Source of the DNA: Deltaproteobacteria bacterium
GTDB lineage: Bacteria > Myxococcota_A > UBA9042 > DTJE01
Direction: 5' to 3'
Length of the DNA: 7,245 nt
NCBI GenBank assembly: GCA_016784945.1
Contig: JADHTP010000160.1
Coordinates: forward strand, 1 to 7,245
Part shown: piece after piece, positions 1 through 5,473 of the stretch
How the letters are laid out: each line of letters begins with the position of its first letter
Position numbering within the stretch: the stretch's first letter is position 1
Position numbers and translations under genes: made by a program
Notes under the pieces: generated by a model
The model's database searches: none
Seen by the model: only the letters and a program-made list of their open reading frames with translations
What the model was told of the DNA's origin: nothing

Positions 1-1
1 G

Positions 2-1012
2 GCCGTGATCGCGGCGGACCCGGACGCGCCCCTGGCCATCACCGGTGACTGCGTGGTGAACCTCTGCCTGGCGAACCCCACCATCGAGTGCGTGGTGGAC
101 TGCGTGCAGAACGGCTCGGACAAGACGGACCCGCCGATCGTGGGTATCGACCTGTCCGACGGCTGCGCGGCCTGCTACGGGGCCTCGAGCCTCTGTGGCG
201 TGGACAAGTGCCTGGCCGAGTGCATTGCCGACACCTCCGCCCCCGAGTGCGGCGAGTGCCTGGAGGCGAACTGCCTGGTGGACTTCTATGCGTGCTCCGG
301 CCTGCCCCAGGGCTGTGATCTCCCCGATGCGTGGGACGTTGCGACGGCGGTCGACAGCGTCATGATTCCTGCGGACGGCGCCATGTGCCCCGACTTCAGC
401 GGCGATTCCCAGGGCGACAACGGCCTGGCGGCTGCCGGTGCGGCCCTCAACGGCATGCTGGCCGACATGGGCATCGGGTACGATACCGTGCTGTTCGAGT
501 TCGTGGGCGTCACGGACTTCGCCGACACCGCGGCCTTCGCCCTGAACGGCCTGGCCGGCATGTCCGACGGCACCGACTACCTGGTGACTCCGCTGTCCTA
601 CGACGGTGAGTGCCAATCCCTGATCCACTTTGCCGACGCGGCCATCGCGGGCGGCATGCTGACCGCGGGACCCAGGGACTTCACCCTGTCCATCCCGGTC
701 CAGGGCGACACCGTGGAATTCGCCCTGACCCAGGGTTCCATCACCGGGACAGTGGCCGCGGGCGTGACCATCACGGACGGCATCATCGCCGGCGTGCTTG
801 GCAAGACCGAAGCCGAAGTGGCCGTGGCCCAGTTGAAGGCCATCTGCGCCGCGACTCCGACCATCGACTGGTGCACGTACGTTCCCATCGTCGAGACGGC
901 GCTGCCACTGGTGTTCGACCTGGACCTGGACGACGACGGCACCATGGATGCCGTGTCCATGTGCCTCCAGTTCGGCGCTTCCGCGGCCACCATCGCCGGT
1001 CTGCAGCCTTAA
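2..1012 (+). CDS. Secreted cysteine-rich protein of unknown function, 5'-truncated by window edge
   Basis: The reading frame is open to the left edge, and the first possible start (GTG at 5) is followed by mature-looking sequence rather than a signal peptide, so the true N-terminus probably lies outside the window. The visible 335 residues fall into two parts. Residues about 16-105 are rich in spaced cysteines (e.g. CAACY, CLAEC, CGECLEANC), a pattern common in exported Myxococcota proteins and presumably disulfide-bonded. Residues about 125-335 have no such cysteine density. They include a GDSQGDN stretch, a segment reading GPRDFTLSIPVQGDTVEF, and near the end an acidic DLDLDDDGTMDA motif that could bind calcium. 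From memory, this second part resembles a recurring Myxococcota secreted domain with GPxxFTLSIP and late DxDxDGxxDA motifs; no function is known to me. It ends in TAA at 1010-1012 and is followed by a hairpin. Coding status is near certain; the role is unknown. Confidence 0.85.
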   Translation, partial: AVIAADPDAPLAITGDCVVNLCLANPTIECVVDCVQNGSDKTDPPIVGIDLSDGCAACYGASSLCGVDKCLAECIADTSAPECGECLEANCLVDFYACSGLPQGCDLPDAWDVATAVDSVMIPADGAMCPDFSGDSQGDNGLAAAGAALNGMLADMGIGYDTVLFEFVGVTDFADTAAFALNGLAGMSDGTDYLVTPLSYDGECQSLIHFADAAIAGGMLTAGPRDFTLSIPVQGDTVEFALTQGSITGTVAAGVTITDGIIAGVLGKTEAEVAVAQLKAICAATPTIDWCTYVPIVETALPLVFDLDLDDDGTMDAVSMCLQFGASAATIAGLQP

Positions 1013-1032
1013 TCGAGTTCACCTGCCGGTGG

Positions 1033-1066
1033 ACGCCCGGTCGGTCTTCGCGGGCCGGCCGGGCGT
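1033..1066 (+). terminator. GC-rich stem-loop downstream of the Cys-rich gene, terminator-like without T-tract
   Basis: The arms ACGCCCGGTCGG (1033-1044) and CCGGCCGGGCGT (1055-1066) pair over 12 positions with a single G:U, closing a 10-nt loop. The stem begins 21 nt after the TAA of the Cys-rich gene, a usual place for transcript 3'-end structures. No run of T follows, so it does not fit a classical intrinsic terminator. It could still protect the transcript end, cause pausing, or act as a T-less terminator. Confidence 0.5.
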
Positions 1067-1122
1067 GGACTCACCCTCCAGGCCTCTTCAGTTTTACCGA
1101 CGGCCTGTTCAATAGATGGGTA

Positions 1123-1214
1123 TCAGGAACGGGGTTTGCGCAGGCCCAGGGCCAGGGCAGCCGAGCGTCCGATGCCGCTGGTAGCGCCGGTGATGAGAAC
1201 ACGGGCTTGGCCAT
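1123..1214 (-). pseudogene. Relic of a short-chain dehydrogenase/reductase (SDR), N-terminal fragment, frameshifted
   Basis: On the minus strand AAAGGAG (1230-1224) precedes an ATG (1214-1212) by 9 nt, a textbook start. The first codons read MAKPVF. After two extra bases (TC, 1196-1195) the other frame continues ITGATSGIGRSAALALGL. MAKPVF-ITGATSGIG is the beta1-glycine-loop-alphaA dinucleotide-binding motif (TGxxxGIG) that opens classical SDR enzymes. SDR-like sequence stops near 1138-1140, and the frame hits TGA at 1125-1123; a complete SDR would need roughly 250 residues. No other piece of the enzyme is recognisable downstream, where the terminator-like hairpin and the Cys-rich gene follow. 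I infer a once-divergent SDR gene that lost all but its first 25-30 codons and gained a 2-nt duplication (TTCTC). A sequencing slip could explain the frameshift but not the truncation. Confidence 0.7.
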
Positions 1215-1257
1215 CCGGGTCGACTCCTTTGAAGAAGGTACGATATCATGTCGGACC

Positions 1258-1263
1258 GGAGGT
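1258..1263 (+). promoter_or_regulatory. Ribosome binding site GGAGGT that selects the start at 1269
   Basis: GGAGGT ends 5 nt before the ATG at 1269. An upstream in-frame ATG at 1248 has only a weaker AAGG (1235-1238). Starting at 1269 also gives a clean lipoprotein signal peptide beginning MLK, whereas the longer form would add seven residues (MSDRRWP) ahead of it. Confidence 0.7.
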
Positions 1264-1268
1264 GGCCC

Positions 1269-1973
1269 ATGTTGAAGGCCAGTACCGCGATCCTGTTGGC
1301 CGTGGCGCTCATGGCGGCGTCCTGCAACGGTTCCGTCACCGACGTGCTGTTAGGCGGCCCATCCAAGGTGCATCCGGTGTTTCCGGACCTGGCCGGGGCC
1401 GACGTGGTGGACGACAACCCATTGACCCTGCCTGATGCGGCCAACCAGCCGGTCTGCGCTTCCAAGGTCTGCCCCTGGGGTCAGAAATGCGATCCGGGCA
1501 GCCGTGACTGCGTGATTGCCGCCACCCGCTGGGACATGGCAGGTGATTTCGGCCTCGAGGACCACAACCTCAACAGCGCCACCCACGGCCAGGTGGTGCG
1601 ACTTTCGGACCAGGCCGGTGGCGTCACGGTGGTCTATTTCTCACTGGCCACCTGTTCCTTCTGCCTGCAGCAGGTCAAGAAGCTCCAGGACGCCATCAAG
1701 ACCCTGGACAAGAACGGCTACAAGGACATCGGGGGCCTTGTCATCATCCATCCCCAGGACGACGGCCAGGCCATGCAGATGGGCCAGTTCGTGGACCTGC
1801 CGTTGCTGCAGGACCACTGGGAAAACAGTGTGTGGGGACAATACAAGGCGGACAAGGACTACACCTGGGTGGTGGACCGCTACGGGTACGTCCGCAATTT
1901 CTGGCCGCTGCTGGACTTCCAGATCGATCGTGACGTGCTGATGAACGCGCTGAAGGCCGCCCTCGTCGACTGA
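1269..1973 (+). CDS. Thioredoxin-fold (redoxin/TlpA-like) lipoprotein
   Basis: A 234-aa predicted lipoprotein. The N-terminus MLKASTAILLAVALMAAS-C gives a short basic n-region, a hydrophobic core and a lipobox cysteine at residue 19. A linker follows with a small cysteine cluster (Cys63, 68, 74, 81; CASKVCPWGQKC). A thioredoxin-like domain then spans about residues 92-234. The strand VTVVYFSLAT leads into a CSFC motif (Cys129-Cys132), the CxxC redox position of TlpA/AhpC-TSA-type proteins. A later VVDRYGYVRNF segment (about 201-211) matches the usual 'ID..G.i' strand of the fold. The cis-proline normally found just before that strand is absent; the sequence there is DYTW. It probably acts outside the inner membrane as a thiol reductase, disulfide carrier or peroxide-linked protein; the substrate is unknown. 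It has its own RBS, with the SDR relic immediately upstream on the other strand. Its TGA lies 6 bp from the stop of the convergent lipoprotein gene, leaving no room for a terminator. Confidence 0.85.
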   Translation: MLKASTAILLAVALMAASCNGSVTDVLLGGPSKVHPVFPDLAGADVVDDNPLTLPDAANQPVCASKVCPWGQKCDPGSRDCVIAATRWDMAGDFGLEDHNLNSATHGQVVRLSDQAGGVTVVYFSLATCSFCLQQVKKLQDAIKTLDKNGYKDIGGLVIIHPQDDGQAMQMGQFVDLPLLQDHWENSVWGQYKADKDYTWVVDRYGYVRNFWPLLDFQIDRDVLMNALKAALVD

Positions 1974-1979
1974 CGCTCC

Positions 1980-2714
1980 CTATTCCGCACAGATACCGGC
2001 CGCACCCAGCTCGGGCAGGGCGTTGCAGGTGGACAGGTGCAGGGGACAGTCCGGCGCCGCCGGGTCACAGACCTTGGTGCACGCCCCGTTCAGGCAGATG
2101 AGTCCCGGCTTGCATTCGTTGGCGAACTCGCAGTCGTCTTCGAGGTCGAGTCCCGTCGTGGTCTGGGCGCAGGCCACGCCGGTCATGGCCAGGTAGCACC
2201 CCTGCCCCGCGGGGCAGTCCTGCAGGAGGATGTCGCAGGGAATCACGGGATCGGAGGCCTTGCAGAATCCCACGCCTTCCACGTCCGCCAGGGTCCCGAA
2301 GGTGTCGGCGCACAGGGTCTTGCAGGCCTTGGGGTCCTGGTCGTCTTCCGTATCGCAGAGCAGGGCGCAAACGGACCCGGCATCCAGGTCGACGCAGGCC
2401 ATCCCCGGTTCGCAGGTGTTGAGGAACGTGCAGGCCTCGCCCTCCTTGGCGGACCCGGCGACTTCACAGGAGGTGCCGTCACTGGTCAGGTAGCACCCCT
2501 GCCCGATGATGCAGTCCTGGAACAGCACGTCGCATTCGGGAGCCGGCGCGTCCGCCGTTTCGCCCGCCGAATCCGACCCGGGATCGATTTCCCCGACGGG
2601 TCCCGGGTCCCCCGCTGCGGTGTCACCGTTGTCGTTGTCGGAAGAGCATCCCACCAGGAACAGCGTCAGCGAGCCGGCCGTCACCAGACCGGAAACAGTC
2701 CTCGTCAGACTCAT
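1980..2714 (-). CDS. Cysteine-rich lipoprotein with two copies of a 12-Cys module
   Basis: A 244-aa predicted lipoprotein. Residues 1-22 form a lipoprotein signal ending LVG before Cys23, followed by a low-complexity Asp/Gly/Pro/Ser linker to about residue 59. The remainder is an internal duplication: copy 1 at about 61-151 and copy 2 at about 160-242. They begin ECDVLFQDCIIGQGCYL and PCDILLQDCPAGQGCYL. Twelve cysteines can be matched between copies (61/160, 68/167, 74/173, 83/182, 95/195, 101/201, 107/207, 116/212, 120/216, 131/223, 135/230, 151/242), so disulfide-stabilised modules are likely. No catalytic motif is visible, and binding or a structural role outside the membrane is only a guess. 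The start at 2714 is chosen over longer in-frame options because an ideal AAGGAGGT precedes it, the lipobox follows, and its ATG overlaps the fxsA-family stop (ATGA), implying translational coupling. It is the last gene of the minus-strand run. Confidence 0.88.
   Translation of the reverse strand: MSLTRTVSGLVTAGSLTLFLVGCSSDNDNGDTAAGDPGPVGEIDPGSDSAGETADAPAPECDVLFQDCIIGQGCYLTSDGTSCEVAGSAKEGEACTFLNTCEPGMACVDLDAGSVCALLCDTEDDQDPKACKTLCADTFGTLADVEGVGFCKASDPVIPCDILLQDCPAGQGCYLAMTGVACAQTTTGLDLEDDCEFANECKPGLICLNGACTKVCDPAAPDCPLHLSTCNALPELGAAGICAE
1989..2534 (-). repeat. Internal tandem duplication of a Cys-rich module (about 270 bp and 250 bp)
   Basis: Within the lipoprotein gene, 2262-2534 and 1989-2237 encode the two related modules. 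DNA identity is still evident: caggtagcacccctgccc occurs at 2190-2207 and at 2487-2504, 297 bp apart (99 codons), and gcagtcctg recurs just after each. Most other positions have diverged, and the second copy is shorter by about eight residues. This points to an older duplication rather than a recent one. Confidence 0.8.
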
Positions 2715-3181
2715 GGGGACACCTCCTTGTGGTCGTTCTCGGGCGGGGACACCTCGGAGTATTCGCCTTCGATCTGCACGGGGCCGCCCGAGGGCCTCGC
2801 GCCCCCGTGGACGCGCACCCCGCCGGAGGCCACGATCCGTCGGGCGATCCACCAACCGAGCAGGCGTCGCACGGGTGGAACGAACAGCAACGCGCCGATG
2901 GCATCGGTCACGAAACCGGGCGTCAGGAACACGATGCCGGCGATGAGAAGGCACAGGCCCTCGAACACCTCGCCAACGGGTACCTCGCCCCGGTTCAGGC
3001 CGGCACGCACCCGCTTCAGAACCCCCAGCCCCTGGATGCGGAGCAGCGCCGTCCCGACGATGGCCGTGAGGATGATCACCGCCACCGTGGCCGGCAGTCC
3101 GATGCGGCCGCCCACCTCGATGAAGACCAGGACTTCCAGGAAGGGAATGGCGAGCATTGCGAGGAAGATCCAGCCGGCCAT
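2711..3181 (-). CDS. fxsA: FxsA-family inner-membrane protein
   Basis: A 156-aa membrane protein matching the FxsA family along its core. It has an N-terminal hydrophobic segment (about 4-22, IFLAMLAIPFLEVLVFIEV), a second (about 30-47, ending in the TAIVGTALLRIQG turn), then a short polar stretch with the family's RxGLNRGEVPxGEVFEG-type sequence (57-74). A long hydrophobic segment with LLIAGIVFLTPGFVTDAIG follows (about 78-103), then a basic RRLLGWWIARR stretch. The soluble tail ends with an IEGEY motif typical of the family. FxsA of E. coli is known for suppressing F-plasmid exclusion of phage T7 when overproduced; the normal cellular role is not established. It starts 16 bp after the stop of the IgGFc-domain lipoprotein, with AGGAG at 3196-3192. 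It overlaps the next gene by 4 nt, so it sits in the middle of a co-transcribed trio with two lipoproteins. Confidence 0.92.
   Translation of the reverse strand: MAGWIFLAMLAIPFLEVLVFIEVGGRIGLPATVAVIILTAIVGTALLRIQGLGVLKRVRAGLNRGEVPVGEVFEGLCLLIAGIVFLTPGFVTDAIGALLFVPPVRRLLGWWIARRIVASGGVRVHGGARPSGGPVQIEGEYSEVSPPENDHKEVSP
2721..2728 (-). promoter_or_regulatory. Strong ribosome binding site AAGGAGGT inside the end of the fxsA-family gene
   Basis: Read on the minus strand, AAGGAGGT (2728-2721) lies 6 nt before the ATG of the Cys-rich lipoprotein. It is embedded in the last codons of the upstream fxsA-family gene, whose C-terminal residues HKEVSP are encoded across it. A near-perfect SD combined with an ATGA overlap suggests efficient re-initiation and possibly higher expression of the downstream gene. 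Confidence 0.8.
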
Positions 3182-3197
3182 GTACAGGGCGCTCCTG

Positions 3198-5378
3198 TCA
3201 GTTGTTGAGGGACTCCACGTTCATGCCGCCCGCGTAACCGTAGGACACGTACTGGTCCCAGCCGTAGACCATGATTCCGATCTTCTGGGAACTGGAAATC
3301 CGGTGGACGCCGTCGGCCACCACGGTCCGCGCCACGCTGTACGGGCCCGCGGCAATGGGCGTGAAGTCGGCGGGTCCCAGGAGGGTGTCGTCCAGGGTCA
3401 CGGCCGCCCCCCCGGGGGCGATGATGTTGACGAAATCCAGCTCGTACTTGTTGGGCACCAGGAAGAGGTAGTCCTGCCGGAACTGCTCCGTGGGCACGGC
3501 CACGATGAAGGCCGGGTCCCCGATTCCCGCCACGCCCGGGCAGCAGTCCTGGTCATCATTGCACGACTGATTCAGGAAGTTCCCGTCACATTTCTTGCCG
3601 AACAGGAGGGTGTCGTCACAGTCCATGGAGCACCCCGTGGGCGACGTCTGGCTCTCCAGGTACTGGGCCGCCAGGAAAGGTTTGTCCGAGGACAGTTCCA
3701 CGTGCCCGTCCACCTGAAATTCGTGGAACTGGCCGGCCTGGAGCACGGGGATGGTGACCGCCTCGCCCTTGATGGTGACCTGGGTGCCGTTTTCGGCGGC
3801 CAGGACCCGGACCGTGTCGGGGGCATCGTGGCGTTCCAAGGACCGCCCGAGCAGGTAGTGCTTTCCCCAGGCCTCCACCGGGAACAGCTGGTCTTCCAGG
3901 TGGTCGCAGCAGCAGAACTCCCCGCCGCAGTTGGCCCCGGCCGGGATGTTCGCGCACTCGTGGCCGCCCATGACGGCGATCTTTTTCGAAGCCTCGATGA
4001 GGGTTCCCGTGAGGTCGGAACAGTTTTCGTTGGACTTGACGTGCAGCGTCTGGAACTGCTGGAGCGCCACCGTGCCCATACCGCCGGTTCCGATGGCGGG
4101 CAGGCCGGGTCCCGCCTCCACCGGGGCCGTGGCCGTGATCTGGACCTGGGTTTCGCCCTCCTCCACGGCCACCAGGGTGAAATACGACCTCAGGCTCGCG
4201 TCCCGCTGCTTCCAGGCCATGACCCGGTACACCTTGCCCAGCACGTTGGTGGGCAGAAGGAGCGAGGCGTCGTTGCTGTACATGCCCACGTTGTCCAGGG
4301 GGCTGAACTGGTAGGCCACGATGGGCACCGTGCTCTTGAGGCGCCGGCCCAGGTCGGCCACGCCGGGCAGGCTGATGTTGTAGGGATCGAGAAGAATGAT
4401 GGACAGGTCGTTCTTCGGGACGATCACTTCCTTTTCGATGTCGGCGCCCTTGAACACCCTCACCTTGGCGTCGTACTGGCCAGACGTGTTGCTCACGATC
4501 ACGGCGAACTGGGAGTTCTCCGCGTCGTTCTCCGACGTCTGGTCCAGGTCCAGGGGCCAGTACTCGCAGCCGGCGTTTGTCCTTTCTTCCCCCGCCACCT
4601 CGCACAGGGACACGCAGGTGCTGTTCTTGCAGACGAGCCCGTTTTCGGTGGGATCGCAGGTCTCCACCACGGTGGCCACGGTCCCGTCCTCGTTGCACTC
4701 CACCACGTCGTTGCCCACGCAGCCTTTCTGGAGGGGCTGGCAGGCGAGGCACAGGCCGTTGTCGCAGAACTTGTCCTGGCAGTCCTCCTCGATGTAGAAG
4801 GTGCCGTCGTCGCTGCAGGTCCGGCTTACGTTGTCCAGGCAGGACAGGGTGCCGGGCTCGCATCCGCCGCAGGCCCCGTCCAGGCAGGGGAGACCCTGCT
4901 CCGAGCAGTCATGAACGGTCTTGCCGGTGCCGTCCCCGCTGCAGGTCTCCAGGAGGTCGCCCACACAGGAGGTGGAATCGGGTGCACAGACCTGGGTCAC
5001 GCAGGCGTTGTCCACGCAGGTCAAATCGTCCTTGCAGTCCAGGCTCACGATGCATTGGACGCAGACCCGTTCGGGGAGCTTGCAGATGGGAACGGCCTTG
5101 AGGCAGTCGGAAGAGTCGTTGCAACCGCTGGAACCGGGGTCCAGAGTCCCGCCGTTAGGGTCCTTTGCGCCGTCATCGGCCGCCGTGGCAGGCCCCTCGT
5201 TTCCGTCGTCCTTGGCGCCGATGACCACCGCGTCGTAGGCCGGGGGCGCGGGGTCGGCGGGCCCCTGGTTTCCCGCGCAGCCCGCCACGAGGGCCAGGGC
5301 CAGGAATCCCGGGACGGCCGGGCTCAGGGCGAAGTCTCCGGAACGCCTCCGGGGCACCGGTAAGGGGTTGTGTTCCAC
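3198..5378 (-). CDS. IgGFc-binding-domain lipoprotein with N-terminal Cys-rich repeats
   Basis: A large predicted surface or periplasmic lipoprotein, 726 aa from the GTG at 5378. The signal segment PGFLALALVAG-C has its lipobox at Cys34. A disordered Asp/Gly/Pro/Ala linker follows (about 35-85). A Cys-rich region runs from about 86 to 271 and includes three repeats of 40-46 residues (131-258). From about residue 291 to the end it resembles the IgGFc-binding N-terminal domain family (named after the mucin-associated Fc-gamma-binding protein and abundant in Myxococcota). Supporting marks are FAVIVSNTS, the MGGHECANIP...CCCDHLEDQLFPVEAWGKHY stretches, DTVRVLAAENGTQVTI, the EQFRQDYLFLVPNKYELDFV segment and a terminal VSYGYAGGMN. 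The bacterial role is unknown; adhesion or surface display is plausible. An in-frame ATG at 5456 exists, but a TTGACA/CATACT promoter lies downstream of it and would start transcription near 5379. GTG 5357 is a further option. No convincing SD precedes any of these starts. It is the first gene of the trio with fxsA and the duplicated-Cys lipoprotein. Confidence 0.88.
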   Translation of the reverse strand: MEHNPLPVPRRRSGDFALSPAVPGFLALALVAGCAGNQGPADPAPPAYDAVVIGAKDDGNEGPATAADDGAKDPNGGTLDPGSSGCNDSSDCLKAVPICKLPERVCVQCIVSLDCKDDLTCVDNACVTQVCAPDSTSCVGDLLETCSGDGTGKTVHDCSEQGLPCLDGACGGCEPGTLSCLDNVSRTCSDDGTFYIEEDCQDKFCDNGLCLACQPLQKGCVGNDVVECNEDGTVATVVETCDPTENGLVCKNSTCVSLCEVAGEERTNAGCEYWPLDLDQTSENDAENSQFAVIVSNTSGQYDAKVRVFKGADIEKEVIVPKNDLSIILLDPYNISLPGVADLGRRLKSTVPIVAYQFSPLDNVGMYSNDASLLLPTNVLGKVYRVMAWKQRDASLRSYFTLVAVEEGETQVQITATAPVEAGPGLPAIGTGGMGTVALQQFQTLHVKSNENCSDLTGTLIEASKKIAVMGGHECANIPAGANCGGEFCCCDHLEDQLFPVEAWGKHYLLGRSLERHDAPDTVRVLAAENGTQVTIKGEAVTIPVLQAGQFHEFQVDGHVELSSDKPFLAAQYLESQTSPTGCSMDCDDTLLFGKKCDGNFLNQSCNDDQDCCPGVAGIGDPAFIVAVPTEQFRQDYLFLVPNKYELDFVNIIAPGGAAVTLDDTLLGPADFTPIAAGPYSVARTVVADGVHRISSSQKIGIMVYGWDQYVSYGYAGGMNVESLNN
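4605..4988 (-). repeat. Three tandem Cys-rich repeats in the IgGFc-domain lipoprotein
   Basis: Counting from the GTG at 5378, three consecutive units start at Cys131, Cys173 and Cys213. Each follows the order C, 6-7 residues, C, then a V/L..xC, an (G/D)DGT turn, an acidic stretch and C, then a (L/F)xC..(G/N/S)xxC ending. Examples of the turn are CSGDGTG, CSDDGTF and CNEDGTV. The units are 42, 40 and 46 residues long. They look like small disulfide-knotted spacer modules lifting the C-terminal domain away from the lipid anchor. Confidence 0.75.
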
Positions 5379-5385
5379 GACAGAA

Positions 5386-5414
5386 AGTATGGAGTTCGGG
5401 CCCGGTCGTGTCAA
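5386..5414 (-). promoter_or_regulatory. Sigma70-type promoter for the IgGFc-lipoprotein/fxsA operon
   Basis: On the minus strand a perfect -35 TTGACA (5414-5409) is followed by a 17-bp spacer and a -10 CATACT (5391-5386; 4 of 6 match TATAAT). The expected transcription start is near 5379, one base from the GTG at 5378. This argues against the upstream ATG at 5456 and suggests a leaderless or very short-leader mRNA. Confidence 0.55.
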
Positions 5415-5434
5415 CGTCTGCTCCGGTGGTGTTT

Positions 5435-5463
5435 TTGACAGCGGTCCGATCGCCATGGTACCC
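5435..5463 (+). promoter_or_regulatory. Possible divergent promoter for the GNAT gene (perfect -35, weak -10)
   Basis: TTGACA at 5435-5440 points toward the GNAT gene. At 16-18 bp spacing only poor -10 candidates are found (around GGTACCCG, 5457-5464). With normal geometry transcription would begin near 5470, a few bases before the ATG at 5474. This TTGACA and the minus-strand TTGACA (5409-5414) form an inverted repeat with a 20-bp gap, which could also be an operator. Confidence 0.35.
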
Positions 5464-5473
5464 GTATCCGGCG

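Noticed and set aside
1081..1247. A plus-strand promoter for the thioredoxin-fold lipoprotein
   Set aside because: AT-richer pieces such as TTTACC (1093-1098) and GTATCA (1120-1125) do not sit at a usual -35/-10 spacing, so I do not call a promoter.
2715..2954. Upstream extension of the duplicated-Cys lipoprotein
   Set aside because: It runs inside the fxsA-family gene with Arg-rich shadow composition. The AAGGAGGT and lipobox fix the start at 2714.
2037..5363. A very long open frame on the plus strand (over 1,100 codons) opposite the lipoprotein/fxsA operon
   Set aside because: Its translation is a His/Val/Gly/Ala-rich composition with no domain or signal. It lies antisense to three genes with clear lipoboxes, family motifs and SDs. 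Such long shadows are expected opposite high-GC genes.
5379..5456. N-terminal extension of the IgGFc-domain lipoprotein from ATG 5456
   Set aside because: It would put 59 residues before the lipobox cysteine, has no SD, leaves only 17 bp to the divergent GNAT start, and contains the best promoter of the region. Kept as an alternative only.
5408..5473. N-terminal extension of the GNAT protein from GTG 5408
   Set aside because: The extra 22 residues are not GNAT-like, there is no SD, and the stretch overlaps the divergent TTGACA boxes.
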